Assembly: GCF_000416985.1 (NCBI RefSeq)
Contig: NZ_ATDL01000016.1
Coordinates: 124,001-188,000 of the forward strand
Length of the DNA: 64,000 nucleotides
DNA from: Sphingobacterium paucimobilis HER1398
GTDB taxonomy: Bacteria; Bacteroidota; Bacteroidia; Sphingobacteriales; Sphingobacteriaceae
Direction: 5' to 3'
The notes under the pieces were generated by a model. That model was not told the DNA's origin. It worked only from the letters and a program-made list of their open reading frames with translations, and searched no databases. Each line of letters starts with the position of its first letter. Within the stretch, counting starts at the first letter, position 1. The position numbers and the translations under genes are program-made. Shown piece after piece: positions 36,634 to 45,536 of the stretch.

Positions 36634-37401
36634 CTATTTTTTTTTGTTACGGTTTTTAACTAGTGAGTTTATTATATCTATACGAAAAGAGCCTTCTTCA
36701 TCTGCTCGAAATCGAATATCCTTTGTGGTACTTACTTCCAGTTTGTCTGATATCGTATTTAATATAGATGTTACTATATTCTGATTTGATGACTCATGCG
36801 ACGTGTTGGCGTACATGCTTTCTGTCTCTTCTTCAAAACTTATTAACGGTTTTATTCCTTCTATTTCTGTGACTTGACGCACAGGTAGATCTGTTGTGTT
36901 GCGTTGTGACAGACTTTGTGCACTGGCGAGCATAGGTTTTGCCGGTTCTACATCATCGGTCGATAGGATTATTTGTTTTCTCTTCTGCTCTAAGTGATCA
37001 TTTGTTGTACCTCGTGCGAGTCGTGCTGCTGGTATGGGCAGAGGTGTTGTTCTTTCTTGCTCTGTTCTTTCTTTGGACGTTACCTCAGAGGTGGCGGTCT
37101 GTTCTTTTTTTATAGCACTTGGTAAAGGGAAGCTGTCTTTATCAGATATTATGCTTACGTTTTTTTCTGGTGTAAAGTGATGGCTGTCATTGTCTATCTT
37201 TAACCATGTAAGGACAGAGCCAAGTATCAGGATGGCAGCGGCAGCATATTTCAACCAGGTATTTCTCCCCGTTGGAATCTGGATCACTTGTTTCTGTTCA
37301 TCCAGCTGTTTTTCAATTTTCTCCCATACGTTTTGATCTGGTGTTTCTTCTGCTTCATGAAAAGCATTTCGAAACAATGTATCGATTTCTTCCTCTTTCA
37401 T
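36634..37401 (-). CDS. Putative anti-sigma factor, single-pass membrane protein
   Basis: Protein of 255 residues lying 6 bases after the ECF sigma gene. The N-terminal ~45 residues (EIDTLFRNAFHEAEETPDQNVWEKIEKQL) resemble the cytoplasmic part of Bacteroidota anti-sigma proteins. One helix (LKYAAAAILILGSVLTWL) follows, then a polar, low-complexity periplasmic region of ~180 residues. No ZAS zinc motif is seen. The anti-sigma role is inferred from order and topology. Confidence 0.7.
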   Translation of the reverse strand: MKEEEIDTLFRNAFHEAEETPDQNVWEKIEKQLDEQKQVIQIPTGRNTWLKYAAAAILILGSVLTWLKIDNDSHHFTPEKNVSIISDKDSFPLPSAIKKEQTATSEVTSKERTEQERTTPLPIPAARLARGTTNDHLEQKRKQIILSTDDVEPAKPMLASAQSLSQRNTTDLPVRQVTEIEGIKPLISFEEETESMYANTSHESSNQNIVTSILNTISDKLEVSTTKDIRFRADEEGSFRIDIINSLVKNRNKKK

Positions 37402-37407
37402 GATGAC

Positions 37408-37944
37408 TTAATGCATTAACTTTGTCAATTTACTTTGTAACCAATGTCTAGCTCTAGAAAGCTGTGATTTGGAACTGCCCTCCGAGATATCCAACATTTC
37501 AGCAATTTCTTTGTGGGTGTATCCCTCTATGGCGTACAGGTTAAAAACCGTGCGATAGCCTAATGGCAATTGTTGTACTAGAGCTAAGAGATCCTTATAC
37601 GCCGTCTGATCTGTACCGATTTGACTTGTCAGCTGACAGGCATCATTTGCTTCTATGGATTCGGTGTTTTTTTCTTTATTTTTCCGATAGGTTTCTATGG
37701 CGACATTGATCATGATTCTTTTGATCCAGCCTTCTAGAGACCCCACTCCATCATATAGATGGTGCTTGGTAAAAATCTTGACAAACCCATTCTGCAAGAT
37801 GTCTTCTGCCTCAAGTGTCGTGTTTGCATATCGCATGCATACAGCCAACATTCTCTTTGAAAAATAGTCATATAATGCAGCCTGTGCTTTTCTGTCTTCT
37901 TTTTTGCACGCTTGCCAGATTATATATAGATTATTATTTTCCAA
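37408..37944 (-). CDS. ECF-type RNA polymerase sigma factor
   Basis: Sigma-70 family factor of 178 residues. Region 2 is ALYDYFSKRMLAVCMRYANT with the -10 recognition segment EDILQNGFVKIFTKHHLY. Region 4 is LPLGYRTVFNLYAIEGYTHKEIAEMLDISEGSSKSQLSRAR. An in-frame TAA directly precedes codon TTG 37944 and no early ATG exists, so TTG is the likely start. It heads an operon with the membrane protein and OMP genes and lies 68 bases after tsaE, so it may also be reached by porX-tsaE transcripts. Confidence 0.88.
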   Translation of the reverse strand: MENNNLYIIWQACKKEDRKAQAALYDYFSKRMLAVCMRYANTTLEAEDILQNGFVKIFTKHHLYDGVGSLEGWIKRIMINVAIETYRKNKEKNTESIEANDACQLTSQIGTDQTAYKDLLALVQQLPLGYRTVFNLYAIEGYTHKEIAEMLDISEGSSKSQLSRARHWLQSKLTKLMH

Positions 37945-38012
37945 TTAATTGATGTTGGTTAATAGGAAGACGATGGAATGCAGCAAAAGGTTGCGCAGCT
38001 TATCGAAAAAAA

Positions 38013-38429
38013 TTATTTTTTCTCAATGGATATTGTTCTGGCTTGAAAATCAACTACCGTAATGTTGATTTTAATGGCATCCACCGGTAGTAGATTTGGA
38101 ATCTTTTCTGGCCATTCTACAAAGCAATAATTGCCAGAATAGAAGTATTCTTCGTATCCAAAATCAAAAGCTTCGGATTCACTCTTTAGTCTATAAAAAT
38201 CAAAATGGAAGATAGGACCATTGTCGGAGGCGTATTCATTGACTATGGAGAATGTGGGGCTAGACGTATGGTCCTGTACACCGAGCTGTTGACAAAGCTC
38301 ATTGATCAAGGTTGTTTTTCCTGCTCCCATTGTCCCGTAGAAAAGAAATACCCGGCTGTCCGGATATATTTCTATAATCTGTGCTGCCGCTCCTTTTAAT
38401 TCCGTTAAAGCTTTTACATTGATTTCCAT
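38013..38429 (-). CDS. tsaE: tRNA threonylcarbamoyladenosine complex ATPase TsaE
   Basis: P-loop ATPase of 138 residues that helps TsaB-TsaD make t6A37 in tRNA. Walker A is [28 protein letters not shown] and HFDFYRLKSESEAFDFGYEEYFYS are the typical downstream segments, and CFVEWPEKI is the conserved tryptophan region. I use ATG 38429; a TTG nine bases upstream is possible. It lies 15 bases after porX. Confidence 0.93.
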   Translation of the reverse strand: MEINVKALTELKGAAAQIIEIYPDSRVFLFYGTMGAGKTTLINELCQQLGVQDHTSSPTFSIVNEYASDNGPIFHFDFYRLKSESEAFDFGYEEYFYSGNYCFVEWPEKIPNLLPVDAIKINITVVDFQARTISIEKK

Positions 38430-38444
38430 AGGGGACAAAAATAC

Positions 38445-39998
38445 CTATTTTGGTATATATGTAGCATACGGGATGATCATTTCCTCTAACGATATACCCC
38501 CATGTTGAAATGTACCGCTATAATAATTTACAAATTGATTGTAGTTGTTCGGGTAGACAAAGTATATTTCTTCTTTAGCGAAAACAAAAGTGGAGCTGAC
38601 ATGCAGTTTGGGGAGCTGTGCTTCGTGTGGATTACGTATAATAAAAACATCTTTGTCTATATAATTGAGGTTTTTACCTTGTTTGTATCTCAAGTTGGTG
38701 TTTGTATTTCTGTAACCTATAACTTTACTCGGCTTTTTTACCTGAATCGTTCCATGGTCTGTTGTGATAATCACACGTACTTTTTTTTGAGATAGCCATT
38801 TTAAAACATCAAACAATGGGGAATGCTCAAACCAAGATACTGTCAATGAGCGGTAGGCTGCCTCGTCATTCGCTAGCTCTCGGATCATGGCCATGTCGGT
38901 TCTTGCATGGGAGAGCATATCTACAAAATTGTAAACAAGTACATTCAGGTCATTTTGCATGTAGTTGCTGATATTGTCTAGAACTTCTTTTCCTTGCTCA
39001 AGAGTAAGTATCTTGGTGTAACTGTGCTTGATCTCTCTTCTGTATAATCGCTTGATCTGATCTGCAAGGAACTTGTCTTCATGCATGTTTTTCCCGCCTT
39101 CGTCTTCATCGTTTTGCCAAAGATCAGGAAAACGCTTTTCCATTTCTAAAGGTGTGAGTCCACTGAAGATAGCATTCCGCGCATATTGTGTAGCAGTAGG
39201 TAGTATGCTGTAGTAATTGTCTTCTTCTTCAAGTCTAAAGTAATCGGTGATCACATCGTTTACTACTTTCCATTGATCGTATCGTAGATTGTCGATTAAG
39301 AAGAAAAATGTGGGTTTTTCGGGCTGAAGATTTGGAAATACTTTTTTTCTGAACAATTGATGGGATAATACGGGGCTGGTGTCGGGATTGTTAATCCACT
39401 TGAGATAGTTCCTTTCTATAAATTTAGAAAAGGTGGTGTTGGCGTCTGCCTTCTGCATTGTGAGAATCTCATGCATACTTTCATCTTCTAACTTTTCTAG
39501 AGACAGTTCCCAATAGATAAGTTTTTTATAGACGTCGGCCCATTCGTCAAAATTTAAATCATTATTGATGATCATACCCAAGTTCCTGAATTCTTGTTGG
39601 TAGGCCATCGATGTTTTTTCGTTGACGATCCTTTTGTTTTCTGTAAATTTCTTTATCGTTAGTAGAATTTGCCTGGGATTTACTGGTTTGATCAGATAAT
39701 CATCAATTTTTGCTCCTATGGCATCCTCCATGAGATGCTCCTCTTCGTTTTTTGTTACCAGTATAGTCGGAGTGGTTGGATTTATCGTTTTGAGTATACT
39801 AAGTGTTTCTAATCCTGTAAGGCCGGGCATGTTCTCGTCTAAAAAAACCAGGTCGAAAGGCTCTTGTTTGAAAGCATCTACAGCATCGTTGCCATTGTTG
39901 ACGGTTCGTACCTTGAACCCCTTTTCTTCAAGTAGAAGAATATGAGGTTTGAGAAATTCAATTTCGTCGTCTGCCCAAAGTATATGTGTTTTTGCCAT
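38445..39998 (-). CDS. porX: PorX-like response regulator with PglZ/alkaline phosphatase-like domain
   Basis: Two-domain regulator of 517 residues. The receiver domain (~1-125) has acidic residues WADDE, phosphorylatable Asp54 in VFLDENMPG and Lys in YLIKPVNP. The PglZ region follows with FFLIDNLRYDQW, FSGLTPLEMEKRFP and ITTDHGTIQV. In Porphyromonas gingivalis and Flavobacterium PorX is tied to type IX secretion and works with PorY, and the PglZ domain acts on oligonucleotides. It precedes tsaE. No exact TAnnTTTG box is seen upstream. Confidence 0.93.
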   Translation of the reverse strand: MAKTHILWADDEIEFLKPHILLLEEKGFKVRTVNNGNDAVDAFKQEPFDLVFLDENMPGLTGLETLSILKTINPTTPTILVTKNEEEHLMEDAIGAKIDDYLIKPVNPRQILLTIKKFTENKRIVNEKTSMAYQQEFRNLGMIINNDLNFDEWADVYKKLIYWELSLEKLEDESMHEILTMQKADANTTFSKFIERNYLKWINNPDTSPVLSHQLFRKKVFPNLQPEKPTFFFLIDNLRYDQWKVVNDVITDYFRLEEEDNYYSILPTATQYARNAIFSGLTPLEMEKRFPDLWQNDEDEGGKNMHEDKFLADQIKRLYRREIKHSYTKILTLEQGKEVLDNISNYMQNDLNVLVYNFVDMLSHARTDMAMIRELANDEAAYRSLTVSWFEHSPLFDVLKWLSQKKVRVIITTDHGTIQVKKPSKVIGYRNTNTNLRYKQGKNLNYIDKDVFIIRNPHEAQLPKLHVSSTFVFAKEEIYFVYPNNYNQFVNYYSGTFQHGGISLEEMIIPYATYIPK

Positions 39999-40175
39999 GT
40001 TGTTCTGTGATATTTTACAATTGCTGCTACAGTGTTGTTAAAACAAGCCCGATTAGGTTAGCAGAATTTGATAAGTCGAAAAGCCAATTTTTCAATATAA
40101 ACTTATATTTGAAACTAACCTAGTTAGAATCCCGATAAAACGCTATTTTTTAACATTAATTAACTGCATTGTGTG

Positions 40176-40183
40176 TATCTTTG
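40176..40183 (+). promoter_or_regulatory. -7 box upstream of HD phosphohydrolase gene
   Basis: TATCTTTG (exact TAnnTTTG), 71 bases before the start codon. It is the only clear signal in the 256-base gap between porX and this gene. The predicted leader is about 67 bases. Confidence 0.5.
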
Positions 40184-40254
40184 CGCTTATCTTAGATGAT
40201 ATGCTTGTAGATTTTAATCGACAAGTTTAAAATTACGAAAACTCTTAAAGATTA

Positions 40255-41496
40255 GTGGGATTGAATAAGAAAAAAATCATTAATGATCCTGTCTACGGTT
40301 TTGTCACGATTCCGTCGGGCTTGATCTTTGATTTAATCGAGCACCCCTATCTACAACGGCTCCGTTATATTAAGCAGGTGAGTATGACGCATATGGTTTA
40401 TCCTGGAGCGCTACATACCCGCTTTCAGCATGTTGTCGGTGCCATGCATCTTATGCAATTAGCGATAGATACGTTGAGAAGTAAAGATGTCGATATCAGT
40501 TTGGAAGAAGAGGAAGCGGCACTCATCGCTATCTTATTGCATGATATTGGACATGGTCCATTTAGCCATTCACTAGAACATTCGCTTATTGAGGGAGTTT
40601 CACATGAAATGATCTCTGCCCTCTTAATGGATAGGTTGAATAAAGAGTTTAATGGACGCTTGTCTTTGGCGATTATTGTTTTCAATGGCCAATATCCGCG
40701 TCGATTTTTACATCAATTGGTTTCTGGACAATTGGATACAGATCGAATGGACTATTTGAATAGGGATAGTTTTTTTACGGGGGTGTCGGAGGGTGTGATA
40801 TCTTTTGATCGTATCATTAAGATGCTTACCGTAAAAGATGGTGAGCTCGTTGTCGAAGCTAAAGGGATCTATTCTGTAGAGAAGTTTTTGATTGCTCGCC
40901 GTCTCATGTATTGGCAGGTTTATCTGCATAAAACAGTGATCGCTGCGGAGCAAATGCTTATTAAAATATTGAAAAGAGCAAGAATGCTCTGCCAACGAGG
41001 TGAAGTGTTGTCTGCATCACCCGCTTTTTCCCATTTTCTATATGGACAGTTGGATGCAGTTTCATTCGTAAAAGATCCCGTTCATTTGGATTGGTTTACC
41101 AAACTGGATGATACAGATATTCTGTCCGCTATAAAGGCCTGGGAATCCCATAGTGATCCTGTGCTCCATATGTTGTGTCAACGTCTGTTGCAACGGAATC
41201 TTTTTGTGACGGAGATGAGGAGTCATGATTTTGATCAGAACGAGATCGATGAGGTAAAAAGAAAAGCAAAACAGTACTTTGGATTGAAAGATAGTGATAT
41301 TGACTATCTTGTCTATCACCAAGAAGTACAAAACTCTGCATACAATGCAGAAAAGGAGCCCATAAAGATTTTAAATAATCGGGGTGAAATATTAGAGATT
41401 GCAGAAGCCTCCGATCTGTCAAATTTAGAGGCCTTGTCACGGCGGGTGGTGAAGTATGCCTTGACCTACCCAAAAGAGTTAAGGTCTGTGGAGTAG
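40255..41496 (+). CDS. HD-domain phosphohydrolase (dNTPase-like)
   Basis: Metal-dependent phosphohydrolase of 413 residues. HTRFQHVVGAMHLMQLA and LIAILLHDIGHGPFSHSLEHSL give the H...HD ligands, and DTDRMDYLNRDSFFTGV is the second conserved block. Related proteins hydrolyse dNTPs or are of unknown substrate. There is no ATG: GTG 40255 is the first possible start after an in-frame TAA, and TTG 40261 would give the family-like NKKKIINDPVYGF start. It leads into lpxD after 58 bases, though lpxD has its own box. Confidence 0.88.
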   Translation: MGLNKKKIINDPVYGFVTIPSGLIFDLIEHPYLQRLRYIKQVSMTHMVYPGALHTRFQHVVGAMHLMQLAIDTLRSKDVDISLEEEEAALIAILLHDIGHGPFSHSLEHSLIEGVSHEMISALLMDRLNKEFNGRLSLAIIVFNGQYPRRFLHQLVSGQLDTDRMDYLNRDSFFTGVSEGVISFDRIIKMLTVKDGELVVEAKGIYSVEKFLIARRLMYWQVYLHKTVIAAEQMLIKILKRARMLCQRGEVLSASPAFSHFLYGQLDAVSFVKDPVHLDWFTKLDDTDILSAIKAWESHSDPVLHMLCQRLLQRNLFVTEMRSHDFDQNEIDEVKRKAKQYFGLKDSDIDYLVYHQEVQNSAYNAEKEPIKILNNRGEILEIAEASDLSNLEALSRRVVKYALTYPKELRSVE

Positions 41497-41539
41497 GTCA
41501 TAGGAATAAAAAAGTTGAAAACAAATTGGGAAAAAAAGA

Positions 41540-41547
41540 TACATTTG
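41540..41547 (+). promoter_or_regulatory. -7 box close to lpxD start
   Basis: TACATTTG (exact TAnnTTTG), 7 bases before ATG 41555. A TTG at 41515-41517 with a 22-base spacer is a weak -33 candidate. The predicted leader is a few bases at most. Confidence 0.55.
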
Positions 41548-41554
41548 TAGTTAA

Positions 41555-42583
41555 ATGCAATTTACAGCTGAACAAATAGCAACGTTACTGAACGGAACAA
41601 TAGAGGGAGATCCTAATGTTTCGGTATCTCAATTGGCAAAAATTGAGGAAGGATCTGCCGAAACGTTATCGTTTCTATCTAATCCTAAATATGAACACTA
41701 TATATATACCACGAAATCTGCGGTTGTCATCGTCAACCAAAATTTAGTGTTGCAAAAGGCAGTCTCTTGTACACTGATTCGCGTAGGCGATGCCTATTCT
41801 GCGTTTTCAGAATTGTTGAAGATTTATCACTCGTTACGCAATGAACGTTCGGGTAGAGACGAGCAGATATATGTTCACGAGACAGCGACAATTGGAGAAG
41901 GGGGATATATTGGTGCTTTTGCATATGTGGGACGTGATGTGACAATCGGGGACAATGTGAAAATATATCCACGAGTATATATTGGGGACAATGTTCGTAT
42001 AGGAGATGATTGTGTGCTGTTTCCTGGAGTTACCGTTTATTACGACTGTGTCATTGGATCCAATGTGATTTTGCATGCAGGGGTTGTGATAGGGAGTGAT
42101 GGTTTTGGTTTTGCGCCTCAACCGGACGGTAGCTATGAAAAGGTTCCTCAGATTGGCAACGTCGTAATCGAAGATTGTGTTGAAATAGGATCGAACACGG
42201 TGGTAGATCGAGCGACTATGGGATCAACAATAGTCCGAAAGGGCGTCAAGTTAGATAATTTGATTCAAATAGCACACAATGTCGAAATTGGCAACAATAC
42301 AGTAATCGCTGCACAAACAGGGGTGTCCGGTAGTACTAAGGTCGGCAGTGGAGTGATCTTGGGAGGGCAGGTAGGAATAGTGGGACATATTACGATCGCT
42401 GACGGTACACAGGTGCAAGCGCAATCTGGCATTAACAAAAGTATAAAAGAAGAAAATATGAAATGGGCGGGAACGCCTTTCGCCCCATTGACTGCCCATT
42501 TACGTTCTCAGGTTCTATACGCTAAGTTGCCAAGTTTGGAAAAACGTATAGCGGAGCTAGAACAGAAACTAAAAGATAAATAA
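41555..42583 (+). CDS. lpxD: UDP-3-O-(3-hydroxyacyl)glucosamine N-acyltransferase
   Basis: Third enzyme of lipid A synthesis, 342 residues. The N-terminal uridine-binding domain (~1-100) is followed by left-handed beta-helix hexapeptide repeats from ~105 to 310. It has the catalytic histidine region [12 protein letters not shown] and [22 protein letters not shown]. It begins the lpxD-lpxC/fabZ-lpxA cluster with gaps of 20 and 17 bases. Confidence 0.96.
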   Translation: MQFTAEQIATLLNGTIEGDPNVSVSQLAKIEEGSAETLSFLSNPKYEHYIYTTKSAVVIVNQNLVLQKAVSCTLIRVGDAYSAFSELLKIYHSLRNERSGRDEQIYVHETATIGEGGYIGAFAYVGRDVTIGDNVKIYPRVYIGDNVRIGDDCVLFPGVTVYYDCVIGSNVILHAGVVIGSDGFGFAPQPDGSYEKVPQIGNVVIEDCVEIGSNTVVDRATMGSTIVRKGVKLDNLIQIAHNVEIGNNTVIAAQTGVSGSTKVGSGVILGGQVGIVGHITIADGTQVQAQSGINKSIKEENMKWAGTPFAPLTAHLRSQVLYAKLPSLEKRIAELEQKLKDK

Positions 42584-42603
42584 TAAAACCAATAGCCATA
42601 AAT

Positions 42604-44004
42604 ATGGAGGAAATGAACACGAAGCAACGGACTATAAAATCTGAATTAACTATTTCTGGTGTGGGCTTACACACAGGTAAATCAGTTACCCTGACTATAA
42701 AACCTGCTCCTGAGAATCATTGGTTTAAGTTCAGACGTGTTGATCTGGAAGGACAGCCTGTTGTCTCTGTTGATGCAGATAATGTGACAGATACATCTAG
42801 AGGTACAACCATATCTGAAAATGGTGCCTCCGTGAGTACAATCGAACATTTGATGGCGGCATTGATTGGTCTTCAAATTGATAACGTTTTGATTGATTTG
42901 GATGGCCCTGAAGTTCCTATTTTGGATGGTAGTTCAACTATTTTTTTGCAAAAGTTGAAGGAAATAGGTTTTGTAGATCAAGATGCCGATCGTGATTTTT
43001 ACGAAATTAAAGAGAATATACATTACGTAGATGGAGATCGCAAGGTCGAAATCGTAGGTATGCCTTTGGATGGTTACCGATTGACTTGTATGATTGATTT
43101 CAACTCTCCTGTTTTGGGGAGTCAGCATGCTTCAATCAGTCAGATCGATGAGTTTGAAAAGGAGATTTCCTCTTCGCGTACATTCTGCTTTTTACATGAG
43201 TTAGAGGCTTTAGTAAATAATAATCTAATCAAAGGTGGCGATTTGTCAAATGCCATCGTTATAGTAGACAAAGAGGTCAGCACGGAGGAGCTGGATAAGT
43301 TACAGGATCTTTTCAATAAAAAAGTTACCGTAGCAGATGAAGGAATATTGGATAATATACAGTTGCGTTATCAAAACGAGCCTGCGAGACATAAATTGTT
43401 AGATATGATTGGCGATCTGGCGTTGGTTGGGCGCCCTTTGAAAGGGCACATCATGGCGGCAAGGCCTGGGCATGCGGCTAATGTTTCTTTTGCTAAACGT
43501 ATTAAAAATCAAATTAAGCGAGATAAGGCTAAAAAGAAAATTAATACGTATGATATTCACGCTGCACCCGTTTACGACACGGTTCAAATTATGAATATTT
43601 TGCCTCATCGTCAGCCATTTTTGATGATTGATAAAATATTGGAACTTTCGGAAACACACGTGGTTGGGTTGAAGAATGTAACGGTGAATGAAGATCTATT
43701 TATGGGGCATTTCCCTGGTACTCCTATTTTTCCGGGAGTATTGCGTATAGAAGGAATGGCGCAGACAGGGGGGATATTGGTACTCAATACAGTGCCTGAC
43801 CCGGAGAATTGGTTGACGCTTTTTTTGAAGATAGAAAGTGCACGATTTAAAAATCAGGTTGTTCCTGGTGATACAATTATCTATAGCTGTGAGTTGATGG
43901 AGCCTATCCGTAGAGGGATTGCACGTATGAAAGGAGTTGGGATGGTTGGAGAGAAGATCGTCTGTGAGGCAGAATTAATGGCGCAGATTATAAAAGTTAA
44001 GTAA
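42604..44004 (+). CDS. lpxC/fabZ: Bifunctional LpxC deacetylase / FabZ dehydratase
   Basis: Fusion protein of 466 residues. Residues ~1-310 are the zinc deacetylase LpxC (VSTIEHLMAALIGL, FLHELEAL, ARHKLLDMIGDLALVG with the His/Asp ligands), the committed step of lipid A synthesis. Residues ~320-466 are FabZ, a hotdog 3-hydroxyacyl-ACP dehydratase (ILPHRQPFLMIDKI, FMGHFPGTPIFPGVLRIEGMAQTGG). The fusion is typical of Bacteroidota and couples the acyl supply to lipid A synthesis. ATG 42604 or 42613 could be used. Confidence 0.96.
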   Translation: MEEMNTKQRTIKSELTISGVGLHTGKSVTLTIKPAPENHWFKFRRVDLEGQPVVSVDADNVTDTSRGTTISENGASVSTIEHLMAALIGLQIDNVLIDLDGPEVPILDGSSTIFLQKLKEIGFVDQDADRDFYEIKENIHYVDGDRKVEIVGMPLDGYRLTCMIDFNSPVLGSQHASISQIDEFEKEISSSRTFCFLHELEALVNNNLIKGGDLSNAIVIVDKEVSTEELDKLQDLFNKKVTVADEGILDNIQLRYQNEPARHKLLDMIGDLALVGRPLKGHIMAARPGHAANVSFAKRIKNQIKRDKAKKKINTYDIHAAPVYDTVQIMNILPHRQPFLMIDKILELSETHVVGLKNVTVNEDLFMGHFPGTPIFPGVLRIEGMAQTGGILVLNTVPDPENWLTLFLKIESARFKNQVVPGDTIIYSCELMEPIRRGIARMKGVGMVGEKIVCEAELMAQIIKVK

Positions 44005-44021
44005 GACAATAATTTAATTAA

Positions 44022-44816
44022 ATGATACAACCGTTGTCATATATACATCCTGAAGCTAAAATAGCTCCAAATGTAGTCATAGAACCTTTTAGTACCATCC
44101 ACAAAGATGTGGTAATCGGAGAAGGTACTTGGATAGGTTCGAATGTTACTATTATGGATGGTGCTCGAATCGGTAAGAATTGTAAGATATTTCCGGGAGC
44201 GGTTATCTCAGGAGAACCTCAAGATTTGAAGTTTGAAGGAGAGATCACTACTGCAGAAATTGGAGATAATACAACGATTCGCGAGTGTGTAACTATAAAT
44301 AGAGGTACTCGTGATAGGTACAAGACCGTAATAGGAAAGAACTGTTTGATTCAAGCTTACAGCCATATTGCCCATGATTGCTTTGTCGGAGATAATTGTA
44401 TCTTCTCTAACTCGAGCACTTTGGCCGGACATATTACCGTAGGTGATTATGTAGTCTTAGCAGGGTTGGTGGCTGTGCATCAGTTCTGTCAGATAGGTTC
44501 GCATGCTTTTGTAACCGGCGGTACTTTGGTGCGTAAAGATGTCCCCCCTTTTATTAAGGCGGCTCGTGAGCCTATTTCGTATGCAGGTGTCAATTCTGTA
44601 GGTCTGAGAAGGCGCGGTTATACTTCGGAGCAAATTGCCGAAATACAAAATATCTATCGGGTTCTTTTTGTTCAGAATAGAAATCTGTCGAAAGCATTAG
44701 ATTTGGTTGAAGCCGAATTTGAAGCTACGGAACTTCGAGATGAGATTCTTGCTTTTGTACGTAACTCTAATCGCGGAGTTGTCAGAGGTTTTAATCAAGG
44801 CAAAATAGGTGTTTAA
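44022..44816 (+). CDS. lpxA: UDP-N-acetylglucosamine acyltransferase
   Basis: First enzyme of lipid A synthesis, 264 residues. Hexapeptide beta-helix repeats run from ~5 to 190 (IHPEAKIAPNVVIEPFSTIH, GDNTTIRECVTINRGT). The catalytic histidine lies in YSHIAHDCFVGD and the acyl-chain ruler region in VAVHQFCQIGSHAFVTGGT. The C-terminal helical domain includes GVNSVGLRRRGYT. It is the last lpx gene of the cluster; the ABC ATPase gene follows after 18 bases. Confidence 0.96.
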   Translation: MIQPLSYIHPEAKIAPNVVIEPFSTIHKDVVIGEGTWIGSNVTIMDGARIGKNCKIFPGAVISGEPQDLKFEGEITTAEIGDNTTIRECVTINRGTRDRYKTVIGKNCLIQAYSHIAHDCFVGDNCIFSNSSTLAGHITVGDYVVLAGLVAVHQFCQIGSHAFVTGGTLVRKDVPPFIKAAREPISYAGVNSVGLRRRGYTSEQIAEIQNIYRVLFVQNRNLSKALDLVEAEFEATELRDEILAFVRNSNRGVVRGFNQGKIGV

Positions 44817-44834
44817 TTTAAAAAGGTTCGATTA

Positions 44835-45455
44835 TTGAATATAACTTTACACAATTTAGGAAGACGATTTAATCAAGAATGGATTTTTAGAAAAATTGAT
44901 TATACATTTTCCGCCAATCACAAATATGCAATTTTAGGTCCCAATGGCTCAGGTAAGTCTACTTTGATCAAGACGTTGACTGGCCAACTTGCACCAAGCG
45001 AGGGGATAATCGAGTTTTCTTTGGCAGGTAATAGTATTCCTGTCGAAGAAATCTACAATTACATTTCTATAGCTGCACCCTATATTGAACTTATCGAAGA
45101 GTTTACATTGAGTGAACTGCTTGAGTTTCATTTTAAGTTTAAAACATACCTCCAGGGCTTTGACAAAGAAGCGATCATCTCGATCCTGGGGATGGATAAA
45201 TCCCGCAATAAAGAAATCAAATATTTTTCGTCTGGGATGAAGCAACGTGTGAAATTAGCTCTAGCTTGTTGTAGCAATGCGCCTCTCCTGTTCTTGGACG
45301 AGCCTAACAGCAATATGGATACCGAGGGTGAGGGTTGGTATTTGGAACTTTTGGATAAAACATGTTGTAATAATAGAATTCTTATCATAGGCTCTAATCA
45401 AGAAAGGGAATATGAGTTCTGCGATGCTTTCGTTTCGATATTGGACTATAAGTAA
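44835..45455 (+). CDS. ABC transporter ATP-binding protein
   Basis: Short ATPase of 206 residues. Walker A is ILGPNGSGKSTLIKTL, the signature FSSGMKQRVKLALAC (SSGM instead of LSGG), Walker B LLFLDEPNSNMD. TTG 44835 is the only start before the homology, since no ATG is in frame there. It lies 18 bases after lpxA, so it may be co-expressed with lipid A genes. The degenerate signature and small size match a family found next to lpxA in Bacteroidota. The substrate is unknown; no permease adjoins it. Confidence 0.82.
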   Translation: MNITLHNLGRRFNQEWIFRKIDYTFSANHKYAILGPNGSGKSTLIKTLTGQLAPSEGIIEFSLAGNSIPVEEIYNYISIAAPYIELIEEFTLSELLEFHFKFKTYLQGFDKEAIISILGMDKSRNKEIKYFSSGMKQRVKLALACCSNAPLLFLDEPNSNMDTEGEGWYLELLDKTCCNNRILIIGSNQEREYEFCDAFVSILDYK

Positions 45456-45478
45456 CCTAGATTAATCAAGTAACACTC

Positions 45479-45509
45479 TTGTACATGCAAGGCATTTTGT
45501 CTAAGTTTG
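45479..45509 (+). promoter_or_regulatory. Bacteroidota promoter for efp
   Basis: TTG (45479-45481), a 20-base spacer, then TAAGTTTG (45502-45509), an exact TAnnTTTG. The predicted leader to ATG 45537 is about 23 bases. Confidence 0.65.
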
Positions 45510-45536
45510 TAGCAGAAAATAAAAAGTACAATTCCA

